From: Gammaproteobacteria bacterium | Lineage (GTDB): Bacteria > Pseudomonadota > Gammaproteobacteria > UBA12402 | Assembly: GCA_028282395.1 (NCBI GenBank) | Contig: JANQHY010000156.1 | Coordinates: 1 to 27,419 of the forward strand | Reading direction: 5' to 3' | Length of the DNA stretch: 27,419 nucleotides | Part shown: piece by piece, positions 7,901-17,900 of the stretch | Numbering within the stretch: position 1 is the stretch's first letter | Layout: each line of letters opens with the position of its first letter | Program-made: the position numbers and the translations under genes | Notes under the pieces: generated by a model | Databases searched by the model: none | What the model was told of the DNA's origin: nothing | The model's input: the letters and a program-made list of their open reading frames with translations, nothing else

Positions 7901-8880
7901 AGGAAAATCAATACTCTGGCATTCGTCCCCATATGCAGACGAATATTAGACGGGAAGTCAATCAAGCGAATACGGATAGGAATACGATACTCATAGCGAA
8001 TCCAGTTGGTTACTGGATTAACGTAAGGTAAAGCTGCGTTAGGGGCACTCTCCTGGCGCGCTACGCCATGTGCAATACTCTCAACTCTACCTCGATAAAA
8101 ATGCCAGGGGCGGCTCGATAAGTAGACCCAGACCCTCTTGCCTGGATGAATTCCGACCAAGTTACTCTCTTTAATATTGGCAATCACGCGCCAACTGCTG
8201 TTATCAATAAAACCAAATAATACATCACCGGTACTTACCGTATCACCTGGATAGATGCGTAAGTGATTTACAATTCCTTCTGTTGGGGCATAAACGGTAC
8301 TTTGTGACTGCTCATAGGCGCGCAGTGCCAAAGTATTTTTCGCTTGATCAATCTTAGCCTGGGTAACAGCGTACTCCTTTTTAATCAGTTGATCACTCGC
8401 TTGTGCTTTCATTAATGCATCTTGAGCAGCCTGATACTGTTCAAGCTTCTCATCAAAAGTCTCCTGTGAAGCAACTTTCATCTCTCCAAGCTGTCTAAAG
8501 CGCTGCCACTCACGTTGTGCTAAATTTAACTGCGCTTTTTTTAATTTAATATTGTCCTTCGCCTCTTGAAGTTGCTCTGCCAATAACCCTTTTTGCGCTA
8601 CTGTTTCGTTTAAATTACTTTGCGCCAAATCGGTATTAATGGCAAACGGTCGCTGTGATAGTTGTAATAGCAGTGTGCCCTTCTCCACTAGCTGATTATC
8701 CTTAACACCTACTTTAGCAACCGATCCAGACACGGTGGTTGATACTCGAATTAAATCGGCATCAACGTAGGCATCATTATTATAAATCATGAAGTAGCCT
8801 GAACTATAGTAAATAATGATAGCCAAAACTACGATTGCTACAATGATCAAAAACGGTCTGTATCGCCTGTTCTTTGCCAT
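7897..8880 (-). CDS. HlyD/EmrA-type membrane fusion protein
   Basis: Periplasmic adaptor subunit of the efflux pair, 327 aa. One N-terminal membrane anchor (about residues 8-28, FLIIVAIVVLAIIIYY) is followed by NNDAYVDADLIRVSTTVSG, the classic start of the HlyD/EmrA/AaeA barrel. A lipoyl half-motif follows (about 50-75), then a coiled-coil hairpin (about 85-185, many Gln/Lys/Glu), the second lipoyl half with APTEGIVNHLRIYPGDTV, and a beta-barrel end. This order is standard for the family. The start ATG at 8880 has an AGGT site about 9 bases upstream. It overlaps the FUSC gene by 4 bases. The 8881-9064 gap ahead of it holds no strong minus-strand promoter that I can point to. Confidence 0.9.
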   Translation of the reverse strand: MAKNRRYRPFLIIVAIVVLAIIIYYSSGYFMIYNNDAYVDADLIRVSTTVSGSVAKVGVKDNQLVEKGTLLLQLSQRPFAINTDLAQSNLNETVAQKGLLAEQLQEAKDNIKLKKAQLNLAQREWQRFRQLGEMKVASQETFDEKLEQYQAAQDALMKAQASDQLIKKEYAVTQAKIDQAKNTLALRAYEQSQSTVYAPTEGIVNHLRIYPGDTVSTGDVLFGFIDNSSWRVIANIKESNLVGIHPGKRVWVYLSSRPWHFYRGRVESIAHGVARQESAPNAALPYVNPVTNWIRYEYRIPIRIRLIDFPSNIRLHMGTNARVLIFL

Positions 8881-9064
8881 AGTCCATTACCTATCAATTA
8901 ACTGCCACCTTATGTTAGGTGAAATCATCTAAAAAAAGCCAAGTTGGCACTATTTTACCAGCTTCTGAAAAGAAAATGTACTGATTGGCACGGATTCTGT
9001 ATTGGAAGTAGTTAAAAAGTGCTCGCCTCTGCTCTCTCAGTGCAATGCGGCTTGCCCTCTCTAC

Positions 9065-9104
9065 TAGGTAGCATATTGACACTACCTATCGTACTCAGTA
9101 TAGT
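9065..9104 (+). promoter_or_regulatory. trmH-like gene promoter with inverted-repeat operator candidate
   Basis: TTGACA (9076-9081), a 17-base spacer and TATAGT (9099-9104) form a near-consensus sigma70 promoter with a start near 9111. A perfect 7-bp inverted repeat, TAGGTAG (9065-9071) and CTACCTA (9082-9088), brackets the -35, as an operator would. The repressor is unknown. Confidence 0.65.
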
Positions 9105-9137
9105 CGCTTGCTAACGGGCAACAAACATAACATCACC

Positions 9138-9827
9138 ATGAACAACACATTACTATCACTTGGCAAAAAAGTTGGCTATAAAACGCTCAGCGAAAAACTG
9201 TCGCCCTATCTTACTGCTGCGCGTAAAGAGAAAATTGAAACACTGCTGCCAAAGCGACTGAATAGTATTCACCTTGCTGTGGAGTCGCCCTCTGACCCCC
9301 ATAATGCTGCGGCCGTGGTAAGGAGTTGTGAAGCTTTAGGTGTCATGAATGCCCATGTTATTGAAGCAGAAGGACGCGCACTGCATGCAAAACGAACCAC
9401 TCAAGGCGCATTTCATTGGATACATACTCATCACCATAACTCATTTGAACAGTTTCTCGAGCAATTAAGAAGCAGACAACCGAATATTGTGCTTGCGGGT
9501 GCCGCAATGGATGGTGAGCAATCACTCTCTCAACTAACTATTGAGCAACCACTCTGCCTCCTCTTTGGCAATGAGAATCGCGGTCTATCACAACAAGCTC
9601 GACAAGCATGTGATCTGATCTACCATATTCCTATGTTTGGTATGAGTGAAAGCCTTAATCTCTCTGTTTCAGCCGCAATCAGCCTGTATGATGTCACAAC
9701 GCGCAAACGCCAACAGTTACAACAGAGTGGTGATTTAACCGTCGACGAAATTGATCAATTGCGCTTACACTATTATGCAAATAGTTTAGAACAGCGTCTC
9801 GTCACACAACTACTGAATACTGACTAA
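9138..9827 (+). CDS. TrmH/SpoU-family RNA 2'-O-methyltransferase
   Basis: SAM-dependent, trefoil-knot methyltransferase acting on ribose 2'-OH in tRNA (or rRNA). The three SpoU motifs are present in order: motif 1 around NAAAVVRSCEALGV, motif 2 LLFGNENRGLS, and motif 3 IPMFGMSESLNLSVSAAISLYD, where the knot binds SAM. The N-terminal part (about 50 residues) and the C-terminal helical tail resemble TrmH, which makes Gm18 in tRNA. The length is 229 aa, matching E. coli TrmH. The frame runs upstream to a TTG at 9108, but that is before the predicted transcription start (about 9111), so the ATG at 9138 is preferred. No strong ribosome site is seen. The 3' end is convergent with ygfZ, 18 bases apart. 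Confidence 0.87.
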   Translation: MNNTLLSLGKKVGYKTLSEKLSPYLTAARKEKIETLLPKRLNSIHLAVESPSDPHNAAAVVRSCEALGVMNAHVIEAEGRALHAKRTTQGAFHWIHTHHHNSFEQFLEQLRSRQPNIVLAGAAMDGEQSLSQLTIEQPLCLLFGNENRGLSQQARQACDLIYHIPMFGMSESLNLSVSAAISLYDVTTRKRQQLQQSGDLTVDEIDQLRLHYYANSLEQRLVTQLLNTD

Positions 9828-9845
9828 GGCTCTTTTCGACTACTC

Positions 9846-10772
9846 TTAAGCAAGCTCGTAAGGCAATTCAGTCAATGTTAATGCTAACGCTTCATGACCG
9901 GCAATTTTAAGTGGCTGTTGTAAATAATTATCATTCACTATTGCCAATAAATAATCATGGCAACTGTCAACAACCTGCCCAACGGGTTTTCCAGCATCAT
10001 TAAGCACCGCAGTTACCGGTGCTACACTAGCCGCTTCAGAAAGTTTAATCAAATGCATGTGGTTTTTTAATTTTGCTCGATAGTGCATACGCGAAATAAT
10101 TTCCTGTCCGGTATAACAGCCTTTATTAAAATTTAACCCATCAATGCAGTGGAGATTAAGATCATGAGGTAGAAATTGCTCATAACTATCGGGGTAAATC
10201 GTTGCCAAACCCATATTCATACGCTGTTGATGCCAAAATTCATTCGTTACAGCAGTATAATGCTGAGCCAATTGCTGCCAAATCATTGCAATCTCACTCT
10301 GTGGCGCATAAATTTCATAATAGTCTGGCACCAATTCAACGATCGCAGCATGATCTGTTGGCAATTGCAATGAACGTTGTGGTGAATAGCAGCCTATACC
10401 GATAATTTGGTCACTGGCGGCAATGGTCACTTTGGAAAACATAGCGTACTGTTTCAGACGTGCTAAGGTTTTTTCAACCATGACTAATGGTAATGATAAG
10501 TAGTAAGCAGGTGGTTGCTGCGACTCAGCAGGCAGTGTGAACAGATGAAAAATAGTCTGCACTCGCCCTTTTATATTGCAACAGCAACCTAATTGTGCTT
10601 TTTCTGCCACTTGATTAACATCGCAACTGATCTGTCCTTGAAGATAGGTTGCCGCATCGGGGCCAGTGAGTTCAATCGCTCCCTGTTCAGTGAGTGGTGC
10701 AATAAAATAGTGTTCTGATTGTGTTGCCAAATCAGTGTTGGCTAAGATGGTTTGCCATCGATGATCGGTCAC
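9846..10772 (-). CDS. ygfZ: Folate-binding Fe/S protein YgfZ
   Basis: Tetrahydrofolate-dependent protein of the GcvT-like fold that supports repair or synthesis of some iron-sulfur enzymes, including the tRNA thiotransferase MiaB. The signature K-G-C-Y-x-G-Q-E is present as KGCYTGQE, with the conserved Cys at residue 219. Near the N-terminus GPDAATYLQGQISCDV matches the family's folate-fold opening. I chose GTG at 10772 because AAGGAG lies 7 bases upstream, giving 308 aa; the frame stays open to 10832 without support. The first 41 bases overlap the end of the MFS gene in another frame, so the two are probably one operon with coupled translation. Confidence 0.9.
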   Translation of the reverse strand: MTDHRWQTILANTDLATQSEHYFIAPLTEQGAIELTGPDAATYLQGQISCDVNQVAEKAQLGCCCNIKGRVQTIFHLFTLPAESQQPPAYYLSLPLVMVEKTLARLKQYAMFSKVTIAASDQIIGIGCYSPQRSLQLPTDHAAIVELVPDYYEIYAPQSEIAMIWQQLAQHYTAVTNEFWHQQRMNMGLATIYPDSYEQFLPHDLNLHCIDGLNFNKGCYTGQEIISRMHYRAKLKNHMHLIKLSEAASVAPVTAVLNDAGKPVGQVVDSCHDYLLAIVNDNYLQQPLKIAGHEALALTLTELPYELA

Positions 10773-12057
10773 GTGCTGACTCCTTAATAATTTTTCGACA
10801 ATAGGTCTCTTTAATAAAAAACAGAGCGGCAATTAATGCGACTAAAAAGCACAATGGCAGAATGATTAAGGCTGTATGATAAGCACTGACTGAGTAGGTG
10901 CGTACACCATTTAGTGTTGTGCCTTGCCACTGTAGATCAAGCAGACCACCAATAATCGGTTGAAAGAACGCGCCGCCAATCACAACCGCCATATTATTAA
11001 ACCCTATTGCTGTACCACAGACAGAGGAATAGTTATTATCCTGCACGACACCAAATGAGAGTGACTGACCACCCGCTGCATAACCCATAAAAAATAGTAG
11101 GACTGCGACTACTTGCATAGAGAGATTATTAAAATAGAGTACTGCCCCTGAACAGAGTAACCCAACTGCCGCCGCACCAATAAGTGGTGGACAGCGCCGG
11201 CCAATACAGACGGATATCCAGCTACCGAGTGGACTACCAACCGCTGTTCCAACCCAAACCATTGCTGAAATTTTACCTGCAGCAACATTGCTAATATCAT
11301 AACGCGTCATTAAAAATGGTACGCCCCATAATGAAGCAAAAATAGCAACTGGTGTCCAAACACAGAGCGCATAAAGCGCGATTACCCAGGTCTGCATGGA
11401 ACGAAAAATCTGCTTGAACGTTTGCGCGATACTTGGTGCGCGCTCTTTAGTAAAGCTTTTCTGCGCAGTTGCGGGATGGTTACGTAAAAAAAGTCCAATC
11501 AATGCACTTAAAACCAATCCTGCTAGTGCAAAAGCTAAAATAGTGTAGCGCCAACCAAATTGATTCACCAGTGCTGCCAACATCGTCTGACCACTCAATG
11601 CACCAATTGAGCCAAGCGTTTGCCCCAAACCAACGAAAAGTGGAAAATAGCGGATAGGTAACCAACGGAAACTGACATATAGCATACCAACAAATGAGCA
11701 GGCCGAACCAATGCCCATAACAAAGCGTGCCAAGGCTGCCACATAACCATTCGGCGCTACTGCAAATAGCACTGCACCTAAGGCGCAGAAAAGTGTTGCA
11801 ATTGTTAAAACACGGCGTGGCCCAAAACGATCATAGAGTAATCCAACGGGAAGCTGCATGGCAGTATAAGAGATAAAATAAACGCCAGAGAGTAATCCAA
11901 GTGAAGTAGCGTTAATATGCAGATCACGCATCAAACTATGGCTCATAATCGAAGGAGATACCTGCAGCAGAAATTCATAAAAATAGAAAATTGCCGCTAA
12001 TAGAAACATAAAAATTGCTAATAGTGATAACCGCGCCTGTGATTGCTGCTCTGTCAT
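10732..12057 (-). CDS. MFS transporter of the Pht-like (phagosomal nutrient transporter) type
   Basis: A 12-segment inner-membrane carrier, 441 aa. The N-terminal pattern FYFYEFLLQVSPSIM, then LPVGLLYDRFGPRRVL and GIGSACSFVGMLYVSFRWLP, is the pattern I know from Legionella Pht proteins (threonine and valine carriers) and relatives in Coxiella and Francisella. The MFS loop motif between segments 2 and 3 is DRFGPRR. Pht carriers import host amino acids or nucleosides; the substrate here is unknown. The ATG at 12057 has a GAG-type site. The 3' end overlaps ygfZ by 41 bases. General gammaproteobacterial MFS proteins of this subfamily also exist outside intracellular species, so the lifestyle hint is soft. 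Confidence 0.82.
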   Translation of the reverse strand: MTEQQSQARLSLLAIFMFLLAAIFYFYEFLLQVSPSIMSHSLMRDLHINATSLGLLSGVYFISYTAMQLPVGLLYDRFGPRRVLTIATLFCALGAVLFAVAPNGYVAALARFVMGIGSACSFVGMLYVSFRWLPIRYFPLFVGLGQTLGSIGALSGQTMLAALVNQFGWRYTILAFALAGLVLSALIGLFLRNHPATAQKSFTKERAPSIAQTFKQIFRSMQTWVIALYALCVWTPVAIFASLWGVPFLMTRYDISNVAAGKISAMVWVGTAVGSPLGSWISVCIGRRCPPLIGAAAVGLLCSGAVLYFNNLSMQVVAVLLFFMGYAAGGQSLSFGVVQDNNYSSVCGTAIGFNNMAVVIGGAFFQPIIGGLLDLQWQGTTLNGVRTYSVSAYHTALIILPLCFLVALIAALFFIKETYCRKIIKESARDRSSMANHLSQH

Positions 12058-12437
12058 AGTTACTCAAATTACGTACATACCTGAGCCGGCTATACTAATC
12101 AATTTCATTAGGCTTGTCCAACCACCTAATATAAAGAGCTGCTTGAAAAGTGAACAATTACAGTCAATTATTCTCATATATATATGAAAAATTTGATTTT
12201 AAATTCCTTGGCTGAGAGTTTATTGCCCTTCCCCTCTCCTTTCCTGGGTGTTGTTGAAGAATTCAAAAAATGCACAGACTAATATACTGGAGAAATAACA
12301 ACATACACCCTTGTCATGGCGAGCATAGATATAGTACGAGAGGTGAAAAGAGAAAAAGAAGTATTCATCAATGGTTGTAATAACAGGAGATATGGAAGAG
12401 AATAGTAATCTAATCATTAACAGATTGGAAAAGGAAG
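12058..12437. other. Divergent gap between two MFS genes
   Basis: A 380-base AT-rich spacer serving both flanking genes. It contains a 14-bp palindrome TCATATATATATGA (about 12174-12187) and TTGAAGAATTCAA, an imperfect dyad further on. A possible minus-strand promoter (TTGGAC, 18 bases, TAGTAT) precedes the Pht-like gene. I see no convincing promoter for the plus-strand gene and no RNA gene. Confidence 0.4.
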
Positions 12438-13640
12438 ATGACCTCAGCCACGAACATAACGGCCAGACAAAAGCGCTACTTCTCCCTTTTAGTCAATACT
12501 ATTATTCCTCTAGGCGGCATGGGTACCGATGTCTATTTACCTTCGTTGCCCGCAATGAGCGCCCATTTTCATGTTGCTAAAGAGCTAGTGCAATTAACCG
12601 TGACTTTTTACGTTGTCGCCGTTGCTATTGGTCAGTTTATTTCAGGACCGATATCAGATGCCTATGGACGTAAAAAACTACTGTTGATTGCCGTTTGTAT
12701 CCAACTTATTAGTGCGCTGGCAATAATATTCTCCCCCTCGATCTACTTGACAATATGCTTGCGTTTTATACAAGGGCTAGGAGCTGGCTTTATGATGGTG
12801 CCGGCACGCGCGATCATTAGTGATATCTTCAAAAAAGATGAATTAAAAAAGCAGTTTAATTACCTTACAATTAGTTATGCTGTTGGTCCTATTGTCGCAC
12901 CATTTATTGGTGGTTATCTGCAACACTACTTTGGCTGGCAATCAAACTTTCTCTTCATTGTTATTTTTGCGCTGCTACTGTTCTTAGTATTACTATTTTT
13001 ATATCGAGAAACCATCATCAATCCACACCCTTTCTCAATATCCCTTCTATGGAAGAATTATCACAAGATACTCAGTCACCGCTATTTCCTCCTTGGCACA
13101 CTATTTGTCGGCACCTGTTTTGGTTACATTTCGTTGTTTAATGTAACCGGGCCATTTCTGGTGCAGGTCACACTCAAACGTAGCGCCATTACTTACGGCC
13201 ATTTTGCCCTATTAATGGGTTTTGCCTGGTTTATAGGCAATATACTTAACAGAATACTCTTTCATTACTCTGTAATCGTCAAAACACAAGTTGGTTTATG
13301 GCTTACTCTCGTTAATGTTGCCCTGATGCTACTGTTATTTAACATAGGATTTGCCAATATTTTTACTTTAGCGCTATTCACATTCATTACTATCATGCTC
13401 AATGGTTTTATGTTTACCATATACGTCAGCGAGAATTTGGCCATTTTCCCACATTTAGCTGCTTCAGCAAATGCCTGCCTATTCAGCATTGGCTGGCTCA
13501 TGTATGCAGGTTACTCTGTTTTAGGCACAACCTTAAGAACACACTCACTATCACCATTTGCCATAACATACACAGTCATTAGTGTTGTTGCGCTACTGTT
13601 TTATTATGGACTCCTGGCCCGCACTAAAATTGCTAAATAG
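12438..13640 (+). CDS. Bcr/CflA-type MFS drug transporter
   Basis: A 400-aa, 12-segment proton-coupled exporter of the Bcr/CflA (DHA1) group, whose members export bicyclomycin, chloramphenicol or other compounds. Diagnostic features are GTDVYLPSLPAM in segment 1, GQFISGPISDAYGRKKLLL (the segment 2-3 loop motif, here SDAYGRKK), RFIQGLGAGFMMVPARAIISD in segment 4, and AVGPIVAPFIGGYL, the antiporter motif C of segment 5 with its Gly-Pro. The ATG at 12438 has a purine-rich stretch (GGAAAAGGAAG) directly ahead, slightly close. The stop overlaps the convergent AAA ATPase gene by 8 bases. The substrate is not predictable. Confidence 0.86.
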   Translation: MTSATNITARQKRYFSLLVNTIIPLGGMGTDVYLPSLPAMSAHFHVAKELVQLTVTFYVVAVAIGQFISGPISDAYGRKKLLLIAVCIQLISALAIIFSPSIYLTICLRFIQGLGAGFMMVPARAIISDIFKKDELKKQFNYLTISYAVGPIVAPFIGGYLQHYFGWQSNFLFIVIFALLLFLVLLFLYRETIINPHPFSISLLWKNYHKILSHRYFLLGTLFVGTCFGYISLFNVTGPFLVQVTLKRSAITYGHFALLMGFAWFIGNILNRILFHYSVIVKTQVGLWLTLVNVALMLLLFNIGFANIFTLALFTFITIMLNGFMFTIYVSENLAIFPHLAASANACLFSIGWLMYAGYSVLGTTLRTHSLSPFAITYTVISVVALLFYYGLLARTKIAK

Positions 13641-14829
13641 CAAGCAGAAAATCGTGCAGCTCAGCAATCGGTACAACCGAACACTCTTTTGATAAGGGCA
13701 TACTATGTCCGGCAAACGTTACCAAAATAATTTGTTTGACTTGAGGAAAGGTTTTCTTGAAACTCGGAGGAAGTTTTAACGGTTGAACCGCATGCATACT
13801 CATTTTGGCATCTAAAGCAATAACCTCGCCTGATTGAGTAACAATAATGAAGTCAACCTCTTCACCCTCTTTAGTTCGCCATAAATAGAGCTGCCAATCC
13901 TTACCATAATTTTGCATAAATTTAAAAATTTCGCTAAATACCAGCGTCTCAAATAATGCTCCTGCCTGAGGACTAGTAATACACGGAGCTTGGTCCTGCC
14001 AGCCTTGTAACCGTACAGCAAGCCCTGTATCCAAAAAGTAGAGCTTAGCTGTTTTTGTTAGGCGTTTATTTAAATTATTTGAATAGGGTTTAAGACAATA
14101 TAATAGTGCCGTACGTTGTAAAATACCTATCCACTCTTTAACTGTCACAGCACGCACACCGCTATCTCGAGCAATATTAGCATAATCCAATAACATACCC
14201 GTTCTTGCTGCTAGTAGCCCAAGAAGCATATTAAACTCTTCCTGTTTATGCACACCTGCGCTTAAAACAATATCTTTTTCAATATAAGCACGTATATAAT
14301 CGTTTAAATACTGGATAGGTGATAAAGCGTTATCAATATAAAGTTCAGGCCAGCCTCCTTTAAAAAGAATATCAGTCACATTAATCTGCTCTGCAGCGCT
14401 TTTAATTTCGTGAACCGTTAATGTATTCAAATAAAAGTAACTTGCACGACCAACCAGACTCTCTTTAATATTCTTATCCAATAATAATTGATTAGAGCCA
14501 GTCATTCTAAACAAAATTGATAACGGTTGCTGATCTTTCAGTCGCTGCTTCTTAAGTTGGTCAATATGGCGCTTAATCTCTGGGAAAAGATTAGGTACAT
14601 ACTGCACTTCATCAAATAGTATAGGTGGTTTAAACTGCTGCAAGAACAGTGCTGGATCACGATTAGCAAGAGTCCTTAATTGCAGATCATCAAATGTCAC
14701 TTCTCTAAAAGCGTCACTAGCTAGGTGTGATAAAAGCGTACTTTTACCGCATTGTCTTGGCCCAATTAATAACTGTACCGTGGTGCGGTTATTAATAAGC
14801 CGAGCTGTCAAGTCACGTTCTATATACAT
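13633..14829 (-). CDS. AAA ATPase with DUF4143 C-terminal domain
   Basis: A 398-aa protein of the widespread, poorly understood ATPase/DUF4143 family. Walker A is GPRQCGKST (residues 23-31), Walker B is ILFDEVQY (near 70), and RMTGSNQLLL (near 112) is the sensor-1-like strand. The C-terminal part has YLWRTKEGEEVDFIIV and VIALDAKMS; the spaced Glu-Val-Asp and Asp-Ala-Lys resemble a PD-(D/E)xK nuclease core, which fits DUF4143. The function is unknown; such genes are often acquired and occur singly or in mobile regions. The ATG at 14829 lies only about 7 bases after the -10 element, so the mRNA is probably leaderless, in agreement with the lack of a ribosome site. The gene is convergent with the Bcr/CflA gene. 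Confidence 0.88.
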   Translation of the reverse strand: MYIERDLTARLINNRTTVQLLIGPRQCGKSTLLSHLASDAFREVTFDDLQLRTLANRDPALFLQQFKPPILFDEVQYVPNLFPEIKRHIDQLKKQRLKDQQPLSILFRMTGSNQLLLDKNIKESLVGRASYFYLNTLTVHEIKSAAEQINVTDILFKGGWPELYIDNALSPIQYLNDYIRAYIEKDIVLSAGVHKQEEFNMLLGLLAARTGMLLDYANIARDSGVRAVTVKEWIGILQRTALLYCLKPYSNNLNKRLTKTAKLYFLDTGLAVRLQGWQDQAPCITSPQAGALFETLVFSEIFKFMQNYGKDWQLYLWRTKEGEEVDFIIVTQSGEVIALDAKMSMHAVQPLKLPPSFKKTFPQVKQIILVTFAGHSMPLSKECSVVPIAELHDFLLAI

Positions 14830-14831
14830 AT

Positions 14832-14864
14832 GACAATTATAAGTTAATAACTTACAATCGTCAA
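14832..14864 (-). promoter_or_regulatory. Promoter within a 31-bp imperfect palindrome (operator candidate)
   Basis: On the minus strand TTGACG (14864-14859), a 17-base spacer and TATAAT (14841-14836) form a strong promoter for the ATPase gene. The 31 bases 14832-14862 form a dyad centred at 14847: two 15-base arms match at 13 positions, and the inner arms TAAGTTA/TAACTTA are perfect. A dimer binding there would cover both hexamers. Confidence 0.7.
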
Positions 14865-14988
14865 GTATATGTTATTAAAATATTTATCACGATAGATTCA
14901 ATAGCTGATAGCATTTCGGCAACGGATTTCCATTCTGAGACAGGTCAGCGTATGATGGTCAATCAGCAAGACAATCAATGGGTAAACG

Positions 14989-17900
14989 ATGCAAAGTGAT
15001 GACCAGCAACAGCGACTTATAGCCTTAAGTGCAGATCGCTCATTTATTGTACAAGCGCCGGCCGGCTCCGGCAAAACAGAGCTGCTAACGCAGCGCTACC
15101 TGGTTCTATTAGCTCACGCACAAAAAGGACCAGAGGAGATTATTGCCATTACTTTTACCCGTAAAGCAGCGAATGAGATGCGTCGACGCATTATTGCTGC
15201 CCTATGTAAAGCACAAAACGATGAAATACCTCAGGCAGCCCATGAACGCCATACATGGCAACTAGCACGAGCTGCATTGCAGCGCAACCAACAACTTGAT
15301 TGGCAACTCCTCGACAATCCCAACCGTCTACGCATTCAAACCATAGATAGTTTCTGCGCCCAGCTAGTCAAGCAGATGCCCACCCTATCGCATTTTGGTG
15401 CCCGTGTAGTACCATTGGAGAATCCGGAAACACTCTATCAACAAGCGATTGCTCAGCTTCTTCAGCGACTAGAGCAACCTCAATGCCCGATAGAGTTGAT
15501 TACCCTGTTACAACATCTTGATAACGATCTGCTACAGGTGGAGAAACTGTTTATCAAAATGCTGCAGTGTCGTGATCAATGGCTACCGCATATCATCGGC
15601 GCCAGAAATGATATGGAGTTGCGTGCAACGATGGAGTCAGGACTACAGGCAATTAGCGATGAGCAGATTCAGCTGCTGAGCCAGCAATTTCCTCCTGAAC
15701 TATTCGCCAACTTGGTTGAACTGTCAGCCTTTGCTGCCAACCATCTTATTCGTGCAGAAAAAAGCTCTGTGATTACTCAGTGCCAACATGTGCCAGACGC
15801 ATACGCCACTCTAGAAGAGAAGCGCCAGTTTTGGCTCGGCATCTGTCAACTACTTTTGACCAGTCAGGGACAACTACGCCAACGCTTTGATAAAAATTGT
15901 GGCTTCCCTAGTGCTAGTGAGAAAGAGCATGCTAGTGATAAAGCGCATAATAAATTGATGAAAACGCAGATGAAAACGTTTATTGAAACGTTGCAGCAGT
16001 ATCCTCATATTATTGCTAATCTATCGCAATTTCAGCTTACGCCACCGCTAAATTACCCTGACCACGCCTGGAAAATTGTTGACGCCTTACTAGAACTGCT
16101 TCCTCATCTTGTTGCCGAGCTACGTTTAGTATTTCAACAACACGGTCAAGTCGATTTTATTGAAATTGCTCAAGCAGCACTGGTTGCGCTCGGTGAAGAG
16201 GAGACACCAACAGATTTAGCCTTGACACTCGATTATCATATTCGTCATCTGCTTGTCGATGAATTCCAGGACACCTCGATCGCCCAGTTTCGCCTACTGG
16301 AGAAATTAACTGCTGGCTGGCAAGCGGATGATGACCGCACACTGTTTGTTGTTGGTGATCCGATGCAATCGATCTATCGTTTCCGGCAGGCAGAGGTCGG
16401 ACTATTTCTGCGCGCCCAGCATCAAGGTATTGGTCAAATTTCGTTACAGAGTTTAACACTAACAAGAAATTTCCGTTCAGTCGCAGAAATTGTTGACTGG
16501 ACCAATCAAACCTTTCAAAAGATTTTTCCTAATGAAGATAATATTGCTAACGGCGCTGTTACTTACACTTGTGCAACTGCCTGCAGTGGTGCTGCTAAAA
16601 AAGGCAAAGTAGAATTTCATGCGCTAGCTGATGAGCAGCAAGAGGCGAAAAAAGTAGTTGAATTAACGCGACAGGCACTCAATGATGAAGTAAAAAGTAT
16701 TGCAATTTTGGTAAAATCACGTCCACACTTAATAAAAATTTTAGCCGCCCTCAAAGCCGCAGCACTCCCCTATCAAGCAGTTGAAATTGACCCACTAGCG
16801 AAACAGCCAATAGTACAAGACCTGGTCAGCTTAACTCGTGCACTACTCCACCCTGCTGATCGGATTGCCTGGCTAGCAATTCTACGTGCCCCTTGGTGCG
16901 GCCTAACACTAGCAACACTACATACCTTGACGCAACGCACAACTATAAAAAATACCACGGTATGGCAAACGATTAATGATAATAACCGCATCGCCAATCT
17001 CAACAAAGAGGAGCGCCAACGTCTGACCTATTTACGCCAGGTCATGGCAATAGCGCTTATTAGCAGGCGGCGACACAGCCTACGGCAATGGGTTGAGCAA
17101 ACCTGGCAAGCGCTACAAGGAGAGGCGTGTATTGCTAGCGTTAATGAAAAATTAGCAGCAGATGCCTATTTTGATTTTCTTGATACCATTGACCATAGTG
17201 GTGACATTCAAACATTTACAAACTTTGAAGAGGAATTAACTCGACGTTATGCCAACATTGGTACTAATGATAGTCCAGTACAAATTCTTACTATTCATAA
17301 AGCTAAAGGATTAGAGTTTGATACTGTCATTGTTGCTGGCCTTGGTTATAGCAATCGTAGTCAAGAGAGTGCTCTATTACTCTGGCATGAACAACCTCGA
17401 CAACTCACAACAACCAGTGACCTTATTTTAGCGCCGATTAAAGCCAGTCAATCTTCACAACATGATGCGATTTACCACTATCTCAATCAGCAGGAGAAAA
17501 TTAAAATGGCTCATGAGCAGTTGCGTCTGCTATATGTTGCCACAACCCGTGCAAAGAGACAGCTTCACCTCACAGCCCACTTTTGTGCTGAAAAAGTTGA
17601 TGCTGCGCCGACAGCGGACACACTACTTTACCCACTATGGCCCCTGGTTGCTGAGCAGTTTGCTTCACTAGCGCAACCAACAGACAGTGATGAGTCGTCA
17701 TCACGAATTGCCTGCCATCCACCCCTACAACGTCTTCCTCTCCAGCAACTCAATGACCTACCACAACCGCCACCAATGCAGATGGAAGCGACTACCCAAC
17801 CACAGGCCATCCGCTTTCACAGCGATCAGCAGGCATTAATTGGCACGGTCGTTCATGCTATTCTGCAGCAAATTGCTACGGAAGGTATCGACCAATGGCC

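Noticed and set aside
8938..8949. GCCAAGTTGGC dyad with a T-run on the minus strand, terminator-like
   Set aside because: The stem can have only 3-4 pairs once a loop is allowed, and it lies upstream of the HlyD-type gene, not after a gene.
12371..12580. 69-codon ORF overlapping the Bcr/CflA gene start
   Set aside because: It runs out of frame across a clear transporter N-terminus and has no recognisable content.
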